Of a stretch of 64,000 nucleotides of DNA, positions 1-9,046 are shown piece by piece. The notes under the pieces are model-generated. The model was not told where the DNA came from, searched no databases, and worked only from the letters and a program-made list of their open reading frames with translations. The stretch comes from Candidatus Poribacteria bacterium (GTDB lineage Bacteria; Poribacteria; WGA-4E; WGA-3G), in NCBI GenBank assembly GCA_022825825.1, contig JAJDWA010000059.1:1-64000 (forward strand), in the 5' to 3' direction. A program made the position numbers and the translations under genes. Within the stretch, counting starts at the first letter, position 1; every line of letters starts with the position of its first letter.

Positions 1-2
1 CG

Positions 3-1313
3 TATGTGGGTAAAGTTATAATTCCTGAAGACGTTTCCGGTGCATTTGCTGTGCAAATTGGCGGCGCAAGTGCGGATACAAGTGGCAACAAAATTGGCGA
101 AACAGTTACGCAACAAGCCGATTTTTCTATCGAGAAACCTCCCATGCTTCCTCAAGTGACGGTGACTGAGGTGAGTTATCATAGTGATCAAAATATTGAT
201 GTAGAGATTGTTCTTGCTTTTTATCGGATTGGGAGAACCCTTTATATCAGAGTGGTGTTTTCCGAGTCAATGCAGCATATTATTGCTAATGATGAGACCG
301 CACGACCACTACTGGGTATCACCCTCGGTGACTACACCACGCACTTTGCTATGAAGCCGCATGGGACTGTGCTTAAGAGCGGTGAGGCAAAACCGTACGA
401 TGATGGCACTGACGATTTCTTCTGCATGATCACCGTGCCGGAAGCTGATAATGTGTTTGGTTCTGTCACTATGATGGTGGATCCTTCAAGTGTCAGTGCT
501 GAAGGCGTGCCGGTTGCTGGCGAGCTTCAATGGCTTGCGCCGCTTACTGTGCATAAACCACCGCAAGTAGTGCTGGAAGGCGCGCCGACCGGTACCACAG
601 AGAATGACCAGGTGCAGATCACCGTCAGTGGTGATGAGGTAGTCGAGTACCGGTATGCAGTGCAGTTTGGTGAGGAGTGCGGCCCTTACAGCAGTGAGAT
701 TCCTATAGAGAAAGCTACTATTGATCTTGATGTCGGCCTGCTTTCCAGGCGGCTTGATCAGGCGGTCACCGGCACGGTGACGCTCTGTGTTATCGGGAAA
801 AGTGTGAAAGGGGGCTGGCAGAAAAAGCCGACAACCGTGCAGTGGACCAGAACACTCAGAGCATTCACTCAGGAAGAGCTTGATGCATACCTTCATGTGA
901 ATAAAGGTATTCACCGAGCGTATGAAAGAGTTGGTGAACGAGATGAGCAGGGTGAGTATATCACCCCTGACACACTTATCGCAGAAGAGCTTGATGTCCG
1001 TGAACCCAGTGTTTATTTCTGGACGCAATGGCTGTACGATGATATCTTTCCTGAAGGAGCGGAACCTTCCGGTTTTATTGATGGTTGGGGCGAGGCTATT
1101 TCAAAAAGATCTCTGAGAGGTGTGGCACGCAGTATGGAGGTTTACAGACTCTATATTGAGCACCCCGAGAAAAGTCATGATGAACTCCTTACTCTTATGC
1201 AAGAGAGTATCAAAAGAGGAGTGGTTGAGAAAATCTTCTTTGAGCTCCTTGAGCAGAAACATTATGTATATTGGAAGGGACTCCCAATAGAGCCACCCTA
1301 CTGGGAAGAGTAG
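3..1313 (+). CDS. C-terminal part of a large hypothetical exported/surface protein (5' truncated by window edge)
   Basis: The reading frame is open to the left window edge, so the true start lies outside; a GTG at 6 is in frame but has no visible ribosome binding site. The visible 435 residues begin with beta-rich, Ig-like sequence (about residues 1-280, with segments such as PPMLPQVTVTEVSY and PPQVVLEGAPTGTTENDQ resembling successive Ig-like repeats). They end in a mostly helical, charged tail of about 150 residues that I do not recognise. No catalytic motif is visible. The repeated beta domains suggest an extracellular or periplasmic structural protein (inference). It ends at a TAG and is followed by a repeat-filled gap, so it is probably the last gene of its unit. 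Confidence 0.6.
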   Translation, partial: YVGKVIIPEDVSGAFAVQIGGASADTSGNKIGETVTQQADFSIEKPPMLPQVTVTEVSYHSDQNIDVEIVLAFYRIGRTLYIRVVFSESMQHIIANDETARPLLGITLGDYTTHFAMKPHGTVLKSGEAKPYDDGTDDFFCMITVPEADNVFGSVTMMVDPSSVSAEGVPVAGELQWLAPLTVHKPPQVVLEGAPTGTTENDQVQITVSGDEVVEYRYAVQFGEECGPYSSEIPIEKATIDLDVGLLSRRLDQAVTGTVTLCVIGKSVKGGWQKKPTTVQWTRTLRAFTQEELDAYLHVNKGIHRAYERVGERDEQGEYITPDTLIAEELDVREPSVYFWTQWLYDDIFPEGAEPSGFIDGWGEAISKRSLRGVARSMEVYRLYIEHPEKSHDELLTLMQESIKRGVVEKIFFELLEQKHYVYWKGLPIEPPYWEE

Positions 1314-1332
1314 CACAGCGGACAGCCGGCAT

Positions 1333-1419
1333 GGTCAATTTAGTGGTCCACACCCCTGGTAGGCGCGTTTTGTCCACGTGCCGTTAGGCAATCTTCAGCA
1401 CAAGGACAGGCGCGTTTCC
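1333..1419 (+). repeat. Dispersed double-hairpin element, degenerate copy (family also at 21522 and 57629)
   Basis: The sequence runs from GTCAATTTAG through CACCCCTGGTAGGCGCG to GACAGGCGCGTTTCC and matches the copy at 57629-57750 almost base for base, except that the first GGCGCGTTT hairpin has lost its partner arm and the 3' end is missing. The rest of the 1314-1672 gap holds a 57-bp repeat (1532-1588) and no supportable gene. Confidence 0.7.
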
Positions 1420-1531
1420 ATGAGGATTAATTTATTAATTCGGTGCTTCAGCTTTCTTTTCTGTCAGAATCGCGGAATGCGCGGAGAACGCAGAGGACGC
1501 GGAAAAAGAGATATTTTGGTCACGACAGCTA

Positions 1532-1588
1532 TGCACAAACTAACAGTTTGTGCTACGCAAGAACAGGTCAAATTTTATTATAGTACAC
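1532..1588 (+). repeat. 57-bp repeat, inverted partner of 5271-5327
   Basis: The copy contains a small hairpin (GCACAAACT...AGTTTGTGC) followed by GAACAGGTCAAAT. It matches the reverse complement of 5271-5327 over all 57 bases with about five differences. The pair therefore brackets the DUF2126 gene. Confidence 0.75.
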
Positions 1589-1672
1589 ACAAAATTCATG
1601 ACTATGGGTTTCGCAAGCTCTACCCGACAGACAAGAGGCTGCGAATCTGTAATTTAGAAAAGGAAAACGGAT

Positions 1673-4600
1673 ATGTCAATTCGTGTCGCAATTAATCACA
1701 AATCCTTATATCAATATGATAGGTTAGTGTACCTTTCACCACATATTTTCCGCTTAAAACCTGCTGCCCATTGCCGAACACCGATTGAGACGTATTCACT
1801 CAAAATTGAACCTGAGAATCACTTTATCAATTGGCAACAAGATCCATTCGGTAATTATCAAGCGCGCGTCATGTTTCCAGAACCCACTCGTGCGTTGTCT
1901 CTTGAAGTGGACCTGGTTGCGAATATGACGGTTATCAATCCGTTTGACTTTTTTCTGGCGGAAACCGCCGAACACTATCCATTTAACTATGAGCCGCAAC
2001 TCAAAAAAGAGTTAGCGCCGTTTCTGGAAGTGAAGGAGAACGGGCCTCTATTAACAGAATGGTTGACAGGTATTGATAGGACACAGCAGAAATTGATCGA
2101 TTTTCTTGTGAGCATCAATCATCGGTTATGGGAAGATATAAAGTACACGATTCGGATGGAACCGGGTGTGCTGTCCTGTGATGAGACATTAGAAAGGCAG
2201 ACAGGTTCTTGTCGGGATAGTGGTTGGTTTTTGGTTCAGATTCTACGGCATCTTGGGTTAGCGGCGCGTTTTGTCTCAGGTTATCTCGTTCAACTTGTGG
2301 CGGATCAAAAACCGGTAGACGGACCAGCCGGTCCGCGCCAAGATTTCACCGATTTGCATGCGTGGTGTGAGGTGTATGCGCCAGGGGCTGGATGGATAGG
2401 GCTTGACCCAACGTCCGGGTTATTCGCTGGTGAGGGGCATATTCCCTTATCATGTGTACCAGACCCCGTGAGCGCGGCGGCTGTTACCGGTAAAACAGAC
2501 CGATGTGAGACAGAATTTACATATAGCAATACTGTGCAGCGCATTCACGAAGACCCGCGCGTTACAAAACCTTACACAGATACGCAATGGGACACAATAA
2601 ACGCCCTCGGTCATCAGGTAGACACAGATATAGTTCGGGACGATATCCGACTAACAATGGGTGGTGAACCCACTTTTGTATCTGTTGAAGACACAGAAGG
2701 TCCTGAGTGGAACACAGAGGCGGACAGTCCTGAAAAACAGAAATTAGCGGCAGACTTATTGAAGCGATTGCGTGACAGTTTCGGTCCCGGTGGTGTCTTG
2801 TCTTACGGGCAGGGAAAATGGTACCCGGGTGAACCGCTACCGCGTTGGAAATTTGGCTGTTTTTGGCGAAAAGACGGTGTCCCAGTATGGCGAAATGACT
2901 CACTACTTGCTGAACCCTATAAAGATTACGGATTTGACGTTGAACATGCAGAGAAATTTATCCGCCATCTGGCAAATCAGGTAAACATTTCAGATGATTT
3001 TATCAGACCTGCTTATGAAGATATAGTCTTTTTCCTTTGGACAGAAGGCAAACTCCCTGTGAACATTGACCCACAAGAATTTGACTTCAAAGAAATATCA
3101 GAACGACAAAAGTTAATACAGCTGCTTCAAACAGATAAAATCGGCGAACCGATCGGTTATGTACTCCCTTTAGGTTGGAATCTTGAAAACGATTCATGGG
3201 AGAGTTGTGCGTGGAATTTCAGGGGTGAGCACATGTTCTTACTCCCTGGTGATTCAACGATGGGATACCGTCTTCCACTTGAGTCTTTGCCGTGGGTTGA
3301 TCCTGAACAAGAAGAACCTTTTTTCGAACGTGATCCGTTTGATCCTCGTGATGCAAATATCAACCTTAGTGATGCTGTGGAAGAGCATGACGCAGCGGGT
3401 AAAGAGGCAAATCAGCAGAAAACGGTTGTCCGTACTGCACTCTGTATTGAACCCCGCGACGGTCGGTTGCACATTTTCATGCCGCCTTTGTCCCATTTAG
3501 AACACTATCTTTCGCTGCTTGAAGCGATAGAAACAACTGCGGAATCGTTGGAGATGCCTGTTATTCTTGAAGGGTATGAGGTGCCGCATGATTGGCGAAT
3601 TCAATCGCTGAGTGTGACACCGGATCCTGGCGTAATTGAGGTCAACATCCATCCAGCAGAAAATTGGGATGAAGTAGTCCATAACATCACAACGCTCTAT
3701 GAACAAGCGCGTTTAACGGGGCTCAGCGCGGAAAAATTCATGTTAGATGGGCGGCATACGGGAACTGGTGGTGGGAATCACATCATTATCGGCGGCCCGA
3801 CACCTGCTGACAGTCCACTTTTACGACAACCGCATCTTTTGCGCAGCCTCATCACCTATTGGCAACATCATCCCGGTTTATCGTATCTGTTTTCCAGTGC
3901 CTTCATCGGCCCGACAAGTCAAGCACCTCGCGTAGATGAAGGGCGCGATGAACAACTCTATGAACTTGAGGTAGCATTTGAGCAGATACCTGATACTGTC
4001 CCCACGGAATTGAAGGACAATACTGAAGAATCACCGCTCTGGTTGGTAGACCGATTGTTGCGGCATCTGTTGGTTGATTTGACAGGCAACACGCATCGAT
4101 CAGAATTCTGTATTGACAAACTTTATTCCCCAGATTCCGCAAGTGGTCGACTCGGCTTGCTGGAAATGCGTGCATTTGAGATGCCCCCACATGCACAGAT
4201 GAGCGTTGTGCAGATGCTACTGATTCGTGCCTTGATCGCTAAATTCTGGGGCACTCCCTATAAAGGTAAACTGGTGCGATGGGGAACAGAATTACATGAC
4301 AGATTTATGCTTCATCACTATGTTCGTTCAGACATACAGGAAGTGGTCTCGGAGCTGCAGGCAGCGGGGTATCCGTTTGATATGGCGTGGCTTGATCCGT
4401 TCTTTGAATTCCGTTTTCCGCTTTTGGGTACAGTAAATGTGCAAGATATTGAATTGGAATTGCGGATGGCAATTGAACCGTGGCATGTGCTTGGGGAGGA
4501 GGTAAGTCGGGCAGGGACATCCCGTTTTGTGGATTCTTCCGTTGAGAGACTCCAAGTCAAACTACGTGGTTTGACAGACTCTCGCTATGTTGTTGCGTGC

Positions 4601-5023
4601 AATGGACGCCGCTTGATTCTGCATAGCACAGGGACACATGGTGAGTCCGTGGGGGGAGTGCGTTATCGCGCGTGGCAACCATCATCCGCACTGCATCCTA
4701 CAATCGGTGTTCATTCACCTCTTGTTTTTGACATCATTGACACTTGGAACGGGAGGTCAATTGGCGGGTGTACCTATCACGTGGCACACCCCGGTGGACG
4801 AAACTATGATGCTTTCCCGGTCAATGCTTATGAAGCAGAATCTCGACGCGTGAGTCGTTTCGCAACAGATGGGCATACGCCGGGTGTAATTCAACCGAAG
4901 CCCTCTCGCGCAGTCCCTGGGACTTTCCTTCCTGAAGGACATGCCCCCGGTCCGATAGATGTGCCTCCTGAAGAGACAAACGCTGAATATCCACATACTT
5001 TGGATCTACGAAAGCAATTTTAA
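1673..5023 (+). CDS. Transglutaminase-like / DUF2126 putative amidoligase fusion protein
   Basis: The 1116-aa protein has a bacterial transglutaminase N-terminal beta region (about 1-100), a transglutaminase core (about 140-260) and the large DUF2126 region (about 320-1090), which is the usual full-length architecture. The cysteine-protease-like triad is visible as Cys180 (GSCRDSGW), His229 (LHAWCEVY) and Asp245 (GLDPTSG). DUF2126 hallmarks include MGGEPTFVS, DGRHTGTGGGNH and HRSEFCIDKLYSP. DUF2126 is listed in Pfam as a putative amidoligase, and such genes are known to neighbour circularly permuted ATP-grasp, Alpha-E and transglutaminase genes, as here. The expected role is ATP-dependent formation, and transglutaminase-type cleavage or transfer, of amide bonds on an unknown peptide (inference). 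The ATG follows AAGGAAAACGG at 1660. No signal peptide is evident, so it is probably cytoplasmic. Confidence 0.88.
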   Translation: MSIRVAINHKSLYQYDRLVYLSPHIFRLKPAAHCRTPIETYSLKIEPENHFINWQQDPFGNYQARVMFPEPTRALSLEVDLVANMTVINPFDFFLAETAEHYPFNYEPQLKKELAPFLEVKENGPLLTEWLTGIDRTQQKLIDFLVSINHRLWEDIKYTIRMEPGVLSCDETLERQTGSCRDSGWFLVQILRHLGLAARFVSGYLVQLVADQKPVDGPAGPRQDFTDLHAWCEVYAPGAGWIGLDPTSGLFAGEGHIPLSCVPDPVSAAAVTGKTDRCETEFTYSNTVQRIHEDPRVTKPYTDTQWDTINALGHQVDTDIVRDDIRLTMGGEPTFVSVEDTEGPEWNTEADSPEKQKLAADLLKRLRDSFGPGGVLSYGQGKWYPGEPLPRWKFGCFWRKDGVPVWRNDSLLAEPYKDYGFDVEHAEKFIRHLANQVNISDDFIRPAYEDIVFFLWTEGKLPVNIDPQEFDFKEISERQKLIQLLQTDKIGEPIGYVLPLGWNLENDSWESCAWNFRGEHMFLLPGDSTMGYRLPLESLPWVDPEQEEPFFERDPFDPRDANINLSDAVEEHDAAGKEANQQKTVVRTALCIEPRDGRLHIFMPPLSHLEHYLSLLEAIETTAESLEMPVILEGYEVPHDWRIQSLSVTPDPGVIEVNIHPAENWDEVVHNITTLYEQARLTGLSAEKFMLDGRHTGTGGGNHIIIGGPTPADSPLLRQPHLLRSLITYWQHHPGLSYLFSSAFIGPTSQAPRVDEGRDEQLYELEVAFEQIPDTVPTELKDNTEESPLWLVDRLLRHLLVDLTGNTHRSEFCIDKLYSPDSASGRLGLLEMRAFEMPPHAQMSVVQMLLIRALIAKFWGTPYKGKLVRWGTELHDRFMLHHYVRSDIQEVVSELQAAGYPFDMAWLDPFFEFRFPLLGTVNVQDIELELRMAIEPWHVLGEEVSRAGTSRFVDSSVERLQVKLRGLTDSRYVVACNGRRLILHSTGTHGESVGGVRYRAWQPSSALHPTIGVHSPLVFDIIDTWNGRSIGGCTYHVAHPGGRNYDAFPVNAYEAESRRVSRFATDGHTPGVIQPKPSRAVPGTFLPEGHAPGPIDVPPEETNAEYPHTLDLRKQF

Positions 5024-5030
5024 CTATGAA

Positions 5031-5054
5031 CATATCGTCCCTACGGGACTAAAG
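5031..5054 (+). repeat. GTCCCTACGGGAC palindromic repeat
   Basis: CATATCGTCCCTACGGGACTAAAG contains the palindromic core GTCCCTACGGGAC. A broken second copy (CATATCGTCCCC) follows at about 5084. Three full copies occur at 61275-61395. It lies 8 bases past the DUF2126 stop and could act as an RNA hairpin. The remaining 5100-5270 stretch holds nothing I can identify. Confidence 0.7.
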
Positions 5055-5270
5055 AGCGTAGTTGAACATAAATGCTATAAACATATCGTCCCCGACAAAT
5101 ACCAAAAGCGTATTTGGCGTTGATTCACGGGACTGAAGAAGGTTTCCATGTTTAGAAAATCCTTAAGTTGACAGTTATAGGTAGAGCGTCAGCCAAACCC
5201 GACATTGAAAACTTCTATCTAATCGTCCATGCCGGGTTTCGTACACTCAACCTATAGACGTCAATTTAGT

Positions 5271-5327
5271 GTGTACTTTAATAAGATTTGACCTGTTCTT
5301 GTGTAGCACAAACTTTTAGTTTGTGCA
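5271..5327 (-). repeat. 57-bp repeat, inverted partner of 1532-1588
   Basis: Its reverse complement matches 1532-1588 over 57 bases with about five differences. A second hairpin, GCAAACTAAAAGTTTGC, follows immediately at about 5338. Together with the 1532 copy it flanks a 3.7-kb segment that carries only the DUF2126 gene. Confidence 0.75.
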
Positions 5328-5401
5328 TTGTGAGCCGCAAACTAAAAGTTTGCGGTACAAAGACTTGGACCGAGTTCACCTTATAATACGTCACTACAAA
5401 C

Positions 5402-8047
5402 ATGCAACACAAAGATAAAACAAATAGCGACATAATTAACGATAGTTTTGTCAACGCATATTTTTCTGACACTGAACAGAGTGATGAGATGCTGAACAAG
5501 TCGGGGGAAATTAACCCACACTGGCAACCTTTCATTCAGGCACTGAACACGCTCGGTCTTGAAGAGATGGTCTCTCGGCACAAGGACGCAGCGCGTCTAC
5601 TTCGCGAAAACGGTGTCACATACATCGTGCATGGTGAAAAACAGGGACATCGCCCTTGGGAATTAGACCCTATTCCCTTGATTATCTCAAATTCAGATTG
5701 GGAATTTATCTCAGCAGGACTTACGCAACGTGCCGAACTTTTAAATCTGATTTTGAAAGACCTATATGGTGAAAAGAGGTTAATCAAAGACGGATTGGTC
5801 CCACCTGAGATAGTCTATGCCCACGCAGGATTCTTACGTCCTTGTAACGAGTTGGTCCCCTCAAGTAACAATCTTCTGCTAACGTACGCTGCGGATTTGG
5901 CAAAGGATTCCAGCGGAAATTTATGGGTGTTAAACGATCGGACACAAGCACCGTCAGGCGCTGGATACGCCCTTGAAAATCGTACTGTCTTGGCCCGTAC
6001 ATTACCGCACCTTTTCGGTGAAGTTGGGGTTCATCGCCTCTCTTTCTTCTTTCGTGCCATGCAAAACAGTATTGCCGCACTTGCCCCACGTCAAAAAGAC
6101 AATCCGCACGTCGTTGTCCTAACACCTGGTCCCTACAATGAAACCTACTTTGAACACGCTTATTTAGCGAGTTACCTCGGCTACACACTTGTCCAAGGCG
6201 ATGATCTGACAGTGTTGGATGCGCGCGTGTGGTTGAAATCACTTGATGGACTACAGCCAGTAGATATTATTTTGCGCAGGGTAGACGATATATTCTGTGA
6301 CCCATTGGAACTACGGCAGGACTCACGGCTCGGTGTTGCAGGGCTGCTGGAGGCAATTCGACAAGGCAATGTTGTTGTCGTGAATCCGCCTGGGAGCAGT
6401 GTTTTGGAAAATCCTGCTCTGATACCGTTTTTACCGGACATTGCAAAACAGTTGATTAGTGAAGAGTTACGACTCCCCTCCGTAACAACATGGTGGTGCG
6501 GGCAACCGAAACACCGAGACTATGTGCTGTCAAATATCAAAAAATTAGTTATCAAACCGATTTATCGTCAACCGAACGCGAAGCCACTGTTCGGAACAGA
6601 ACTGAGCACAACTGAACTTGACACACTCCGATCACAGATTATTGCAAAACCACATCTCTATGTTGGACAGGAGTACATTGACTTTTCCACAGCACCCTCT
6701 TTGGTTGAAGGTAAACTTGAACCGCGGCGTGCGATTCTCCGTAGTTTCTTATTTTCGGAAAAAGAAGGTTATGCCGTAATGCCAGGTGGACTTACCCGTT
6801 GTGAAGGTGGAGCAGATGGATTAACGGTTACTATTCAAGACGGTGGCGTTAGTAAGGATACCTGGGTTTTAGCACCTGAGCCGGAACCACATATCAGTTT
6901 ATGGCAGCACTCCAAAAGTGGACCTATTATTTCTGAAGACTCGCAAGGGTTATCAAGTCGGTCTGCAGAAAATTTGTTCTGGGTAGGTCGCTATGCGGAA
7001 CGCGCAGAAGGGCACGCACGTCTTCTGAGGATTACATTGGACAAAATTAAGATGGGTTTGGAAGCGTCACCTTTAGGACAACCTCTCGCTGCAGCAGTTT
7101 TCACAGAAATACACGGAGAGGCATCAAGGAACGTATCGGAACTTGCATATCTTCGTAGTATGCTCCGATCATTGACCGGTTTAACTTCATCTCATCCGGG
7201 ATTTGTTAGCAAAACCGGACAAGAGTTAGAAAGTGAACTGCTATTTATCATGCTTGATATAGAAAACAGTGGAAGTCTGGTATCAACGCTACAATCACTG
7301 GTGAGCGCTGCCTACGCTGTCCGTGATCGTTGGTCTACAGACACATGGCGTGTGATGAACAACGTTGAAAACTTATGTAGGACACTTGAAAAATATAATA
7401 GTACGGATGAGAATTCACAATCAGGGCGCACGTTACAACACATTCAAACGGAACTGGATCAGCTCATGATTTATCTTGCAGCATTGAGTGGGCTCAACGC
7501 AGAAAGCATGACACAAACAATGGGGTGGGTTAGTCTTGATATGGGGCGGCGCATTGAACGCGCATTACTTCTCATTGTGCTATGTCGGTCAAGTCTCGTA
7601 GCCGTTCAGGAAGAATGGGTTGAACATTTGCTACTTGAGTCTATACTTGCCGCCGCAGAAAGCCTAATTACCTACCGCAGTCGTTATCGATCTGCGTTAC
7701 ATTTGCCAACAGCACTTGAGATGTTACTTCTCGATGAAACCAATCCGCGTTCGTTAGTCTACCAATTAAAACGGCTTCAAGAGCAGATTCGTGATCTGCC
7801 ACGGGAAAAGCTTGGTTATCGTCTTAGTGAAGAAGAGCAATTAATCTTAGAAGCCTTAACGCAGCTGCAACTTTCTGATACGTTGCAGCTTGCACAACGA
7901 TCTGAACAAAGTACACAACGTCAAGGATTAGAAAAGCTTTTGGTTAGACTTGCACAGATATTGATAGAAATATCTGATGTTCTTACACAAACATATTTCA
8001 GTCATGTCCAAGGACCTCAACAGCTGGTTACAACCGATCCTTCGTAG
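5402..8047 (+). CDS. Circularly permuted ATP-grasp / Alpha-E domain fusion protein
   Basis: The 881 residues comprise a circularly permuted ATP-grasp type 2 domain (about 45-500) and an Alpha-E domain (about 515-865). The ATP-grasp part shows the family pattern NGVTYIV...RPWELDPIPLII, then TPGPYNETYFEHAYLASYLG, RRVDD and a lysine-containing LVIKPIYRQ strand. The Alpha-E part opens with SRSAENLFWVGRYAERAEG, the conserved Glu-Arg motif of the family. In many genomes these two domains are separate neighbouring genes; here they are fused. ATP-grasp enzymes form acyl-phosphate intermediates for amide ligation, so with the flanking transglutaminases it probably makes or attaches a peptide tag whose substrate is unknown (inference). 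The ATG at 5402 has no clear Shine-Dalgarno sequence; a TATAAT at 5382-5387 would give a very short leader. Confidence 0.88.
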   Translation: MQHKDKTNSDIINDSFVNAYFSDTEQSDEMLNKSGEINPHWQPFIQALNTLGLEEMVSRHKDAARLLRENGVTYIVHGEKQGHRPWELDPIPLIISNSDWEFISAGLTQRAELLNLILKDLYGEKRLIKDGLVPPEIVYAHAGFLRPCNELVPSSNNLLLTYAADLAKDSSGNLWVLNDRTQAPSGAGYALENRTVLARTLPHLFGEVGVHRLSFFFRAMQNSIAALAPRQKDNPHVVVLTPGPYNETYFEHAYLASYLGYTLVQGDDLTVLDARVWLKSLDGLQPVDIILRRVDDIFCDPLELRQDSRLGVAGLLEAIRQGNVVVVNPPGSSVLENPALIPFLPDIAKQLISEELRLPSVTTWWCGQPKHRDYVLSNIKKLVIKPIYRQPNAKPLFGTELSTTELDTLRSQIIAKPHLYVGQEYIDFSTAPSLVEGKLEPRRAILRSFLFSEKEGYAVMPGGLTRCEGGADGLTVTIQDGGVSKDTWVLAPEPEPHISLWQHSKSGPIISEDSQGLSSRSAENLFWVGRYAERAEGHARLLRITLDKIKMGLEASPLGQPLAAAVFTEIHGEASRNVSELAYLRSMLRSLTGLTSSHPGFVSKTGQELESELLFIMLDIENSGSLVSTLQSLVSAAYAVRDRWSTDTWRVMNNVENLCRTLEKYNSTDENSQSGRTLQHIQTELDQLMIYLAALSGLNAESMTQTMGWVSLDMGRRIERALLLIVLCRSSLVAVQEEWVEHLLLESILAAAESLITYRSRYRSALHLPTALEMLLLDETNPRSLVYQLKRLQEQIRDLPREKLGYRLSEEEQLILEALTQLQLSDTLQLAQRSEQSTQRQGLEKLLVRLAQILIEISDVLTQTYFSHVQGPQQLVTTDPS

Positions 8048-8056
8048 GTTTATACA

Positions 8057-8926
8057 ATGTCAATGAACTATAAGATTACACATAACACCCAGTACAGTTA
8101 TAGCAGTGTTGTCAACCTCTGTCATAACGAGGCACGACTGACTCCGCGAAGTTTTGCGCAACAGGTCTGCACACAAAGTGAATTCACTGTTGATCCGGAG
8201 CCTACAAGTTACCGTGAACGCAAGGATTTCTTCGGAAATACTGTTTGCTATTTTACCATTCAACGTCCCCATCAAAATCTAAGCGTTACAGTTACAAGTC
8301 ATGTGGCGGTGAAGGAGTCCCAAAAACGTCCAGATATAGTGTGGGAAGCTGTTCAAGAGCGGTTACGGACGGATCAAAGTGCAGAGATTTTGGAAATACG
8401 GCAATACATACTTGAGTCGCCAATGATTCCGAATATGCCAGAACTTCGTGTTTATGCTGAGCGTTCGTTTGCTAAGGAGCGTCCACTGATTGAAGCGGTA
8501 GAAGATTTAATTAATCGTCTTTTCGAGGATTTTGCTTATGACCCAGGTTTTACTACAGTTGCCACACCGCTTGCGGAGGTGATAAAACACCGTCGGGGCG
8601 TGTGTCAAGATTTCGCACATCTCGGAATTGGCTGCTTACGTGCGATAGGATTGGCAGCGCGTTACGTCAGTGGATATATTGAAACAGTAGCACAACCCGA
8701 CCAAAAGCAGTTGGTAGGCGCAGACGCATCACATGCATGGTTTTCAGTATATCTGCCAGACATCGGTTGGATAGACTTTGACCCAACCAATAACCAAATC
8801 CCGACAAACCAACACATCACCGTTGCTTGGGGAAGAGATTACTCAGACGTAACCCCGCTCAAAGGGGTTGTTTTTGGAAGTGGCACGCACGACTTGTCTG
8901 TTTCGGTGGATTGCAGGGCGGTTTAG
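8057..8926 (+). CDS. Transglutaminase-like cysteine protease family protein
   Basis: This 289-aa protein starts 9 bases after the ATP-grasp/Alpha-E gene and is probably cotranscribed with it. Residues 1-85 match the bacterial transglutaminase N-terminal region (YKITHNTQYSYSSVVNLCHNEARLTPR), and 140-250 form the core. The triad is Cys183 (RRGVCQDFAHL), His226 (ASHAWFSVY) and Asp242 (WIDFDPTNN). Length and layout are those of the stand-alone transglutaminases found beside ATP-grasp/Alpha-E genes. It lacks a signal peptide and is probably cytoplasmic. Likely role: hydrolysis or transfer of the amide bonds made by the neighbouring ligases (inference). Starts at Met1 or Met3 are both possible; no strong ribosome binding site decides. 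Its last codons overlap, on the other strand, the tail of a DUF2283 remnant. Confidence 0.87.
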   Translation: MSMNYKITHNTQYSYSSVVNLCHNEARLTPRSFAQQVCTQSEFTVDPEPTSYRERKDFFGNTVCYFTIQRPHQNLSVTVTSHVAVKESQKRPDIVWEAVQERLRTDQSAEILEIRQYILESPMIPNMPELRVYAERSFAKERPLIEAVEDLINRLFEDFAYDPGFTTVATPLAEVIKHRRGVCQDFAHLGIGCLRAIGLAARYVSGYIETVAQPDQKQLVGADASHAWFSVYLPDIGWIDFDPTNNQIPTNQHITVAWGRDYSDVTPLKGVVFGSGTHDLSVSVDCRAV

Positions 8927-9044
8927 TTTTCGGATTGAATCTTGCTATAATTTCATCCTCAAATTCTTCGCTTTCCTGTTCTGGATAAGGTTCACAAATG
9001 TCTATGGACAAAATATCTGCTTCGCGATTATACTGAAATGTCAT
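8859..9044 (-). pseudogene. DUF2283-like small protein, 3' truncated
   Basis: The first 37-40 codons read like the start of DUF2283 proteins (FQYNREADILSIDI, then EQESEEFEDEIIARFNPKT). The usual ending, a GEIE..EIL strand, is absent. From about position 8928 the frame runs into the antisense of the transglutaminase gene's 3' end and continues with unrelated residues to 61 aa. The break coincides with the transglutaminase stop, suggesting a deletion or insertion junction. The ATG lies 2 bases after the WD40 gene's TAG, so the two genes form a tight operon. DUF2283 proteins are small and of unknown function. Whether the shortened product folds is unknown. Confidence 0.55.
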
Positions 9045-9046
9045 AT

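Noticed and set aside
1378..1695. 105-codon frame between the first two genes
   Set aside because: It is composed of dispersed repeats and overlaps the start of the DUF2126 gene; no domain or ribosome site.
5365..5387. Promoter with TTGGAC and TATAAT before the ATP-grasp gene
   Set aside because: The spacing is only 11 bases, far from 16-18; the TATAAT alone is not enough.
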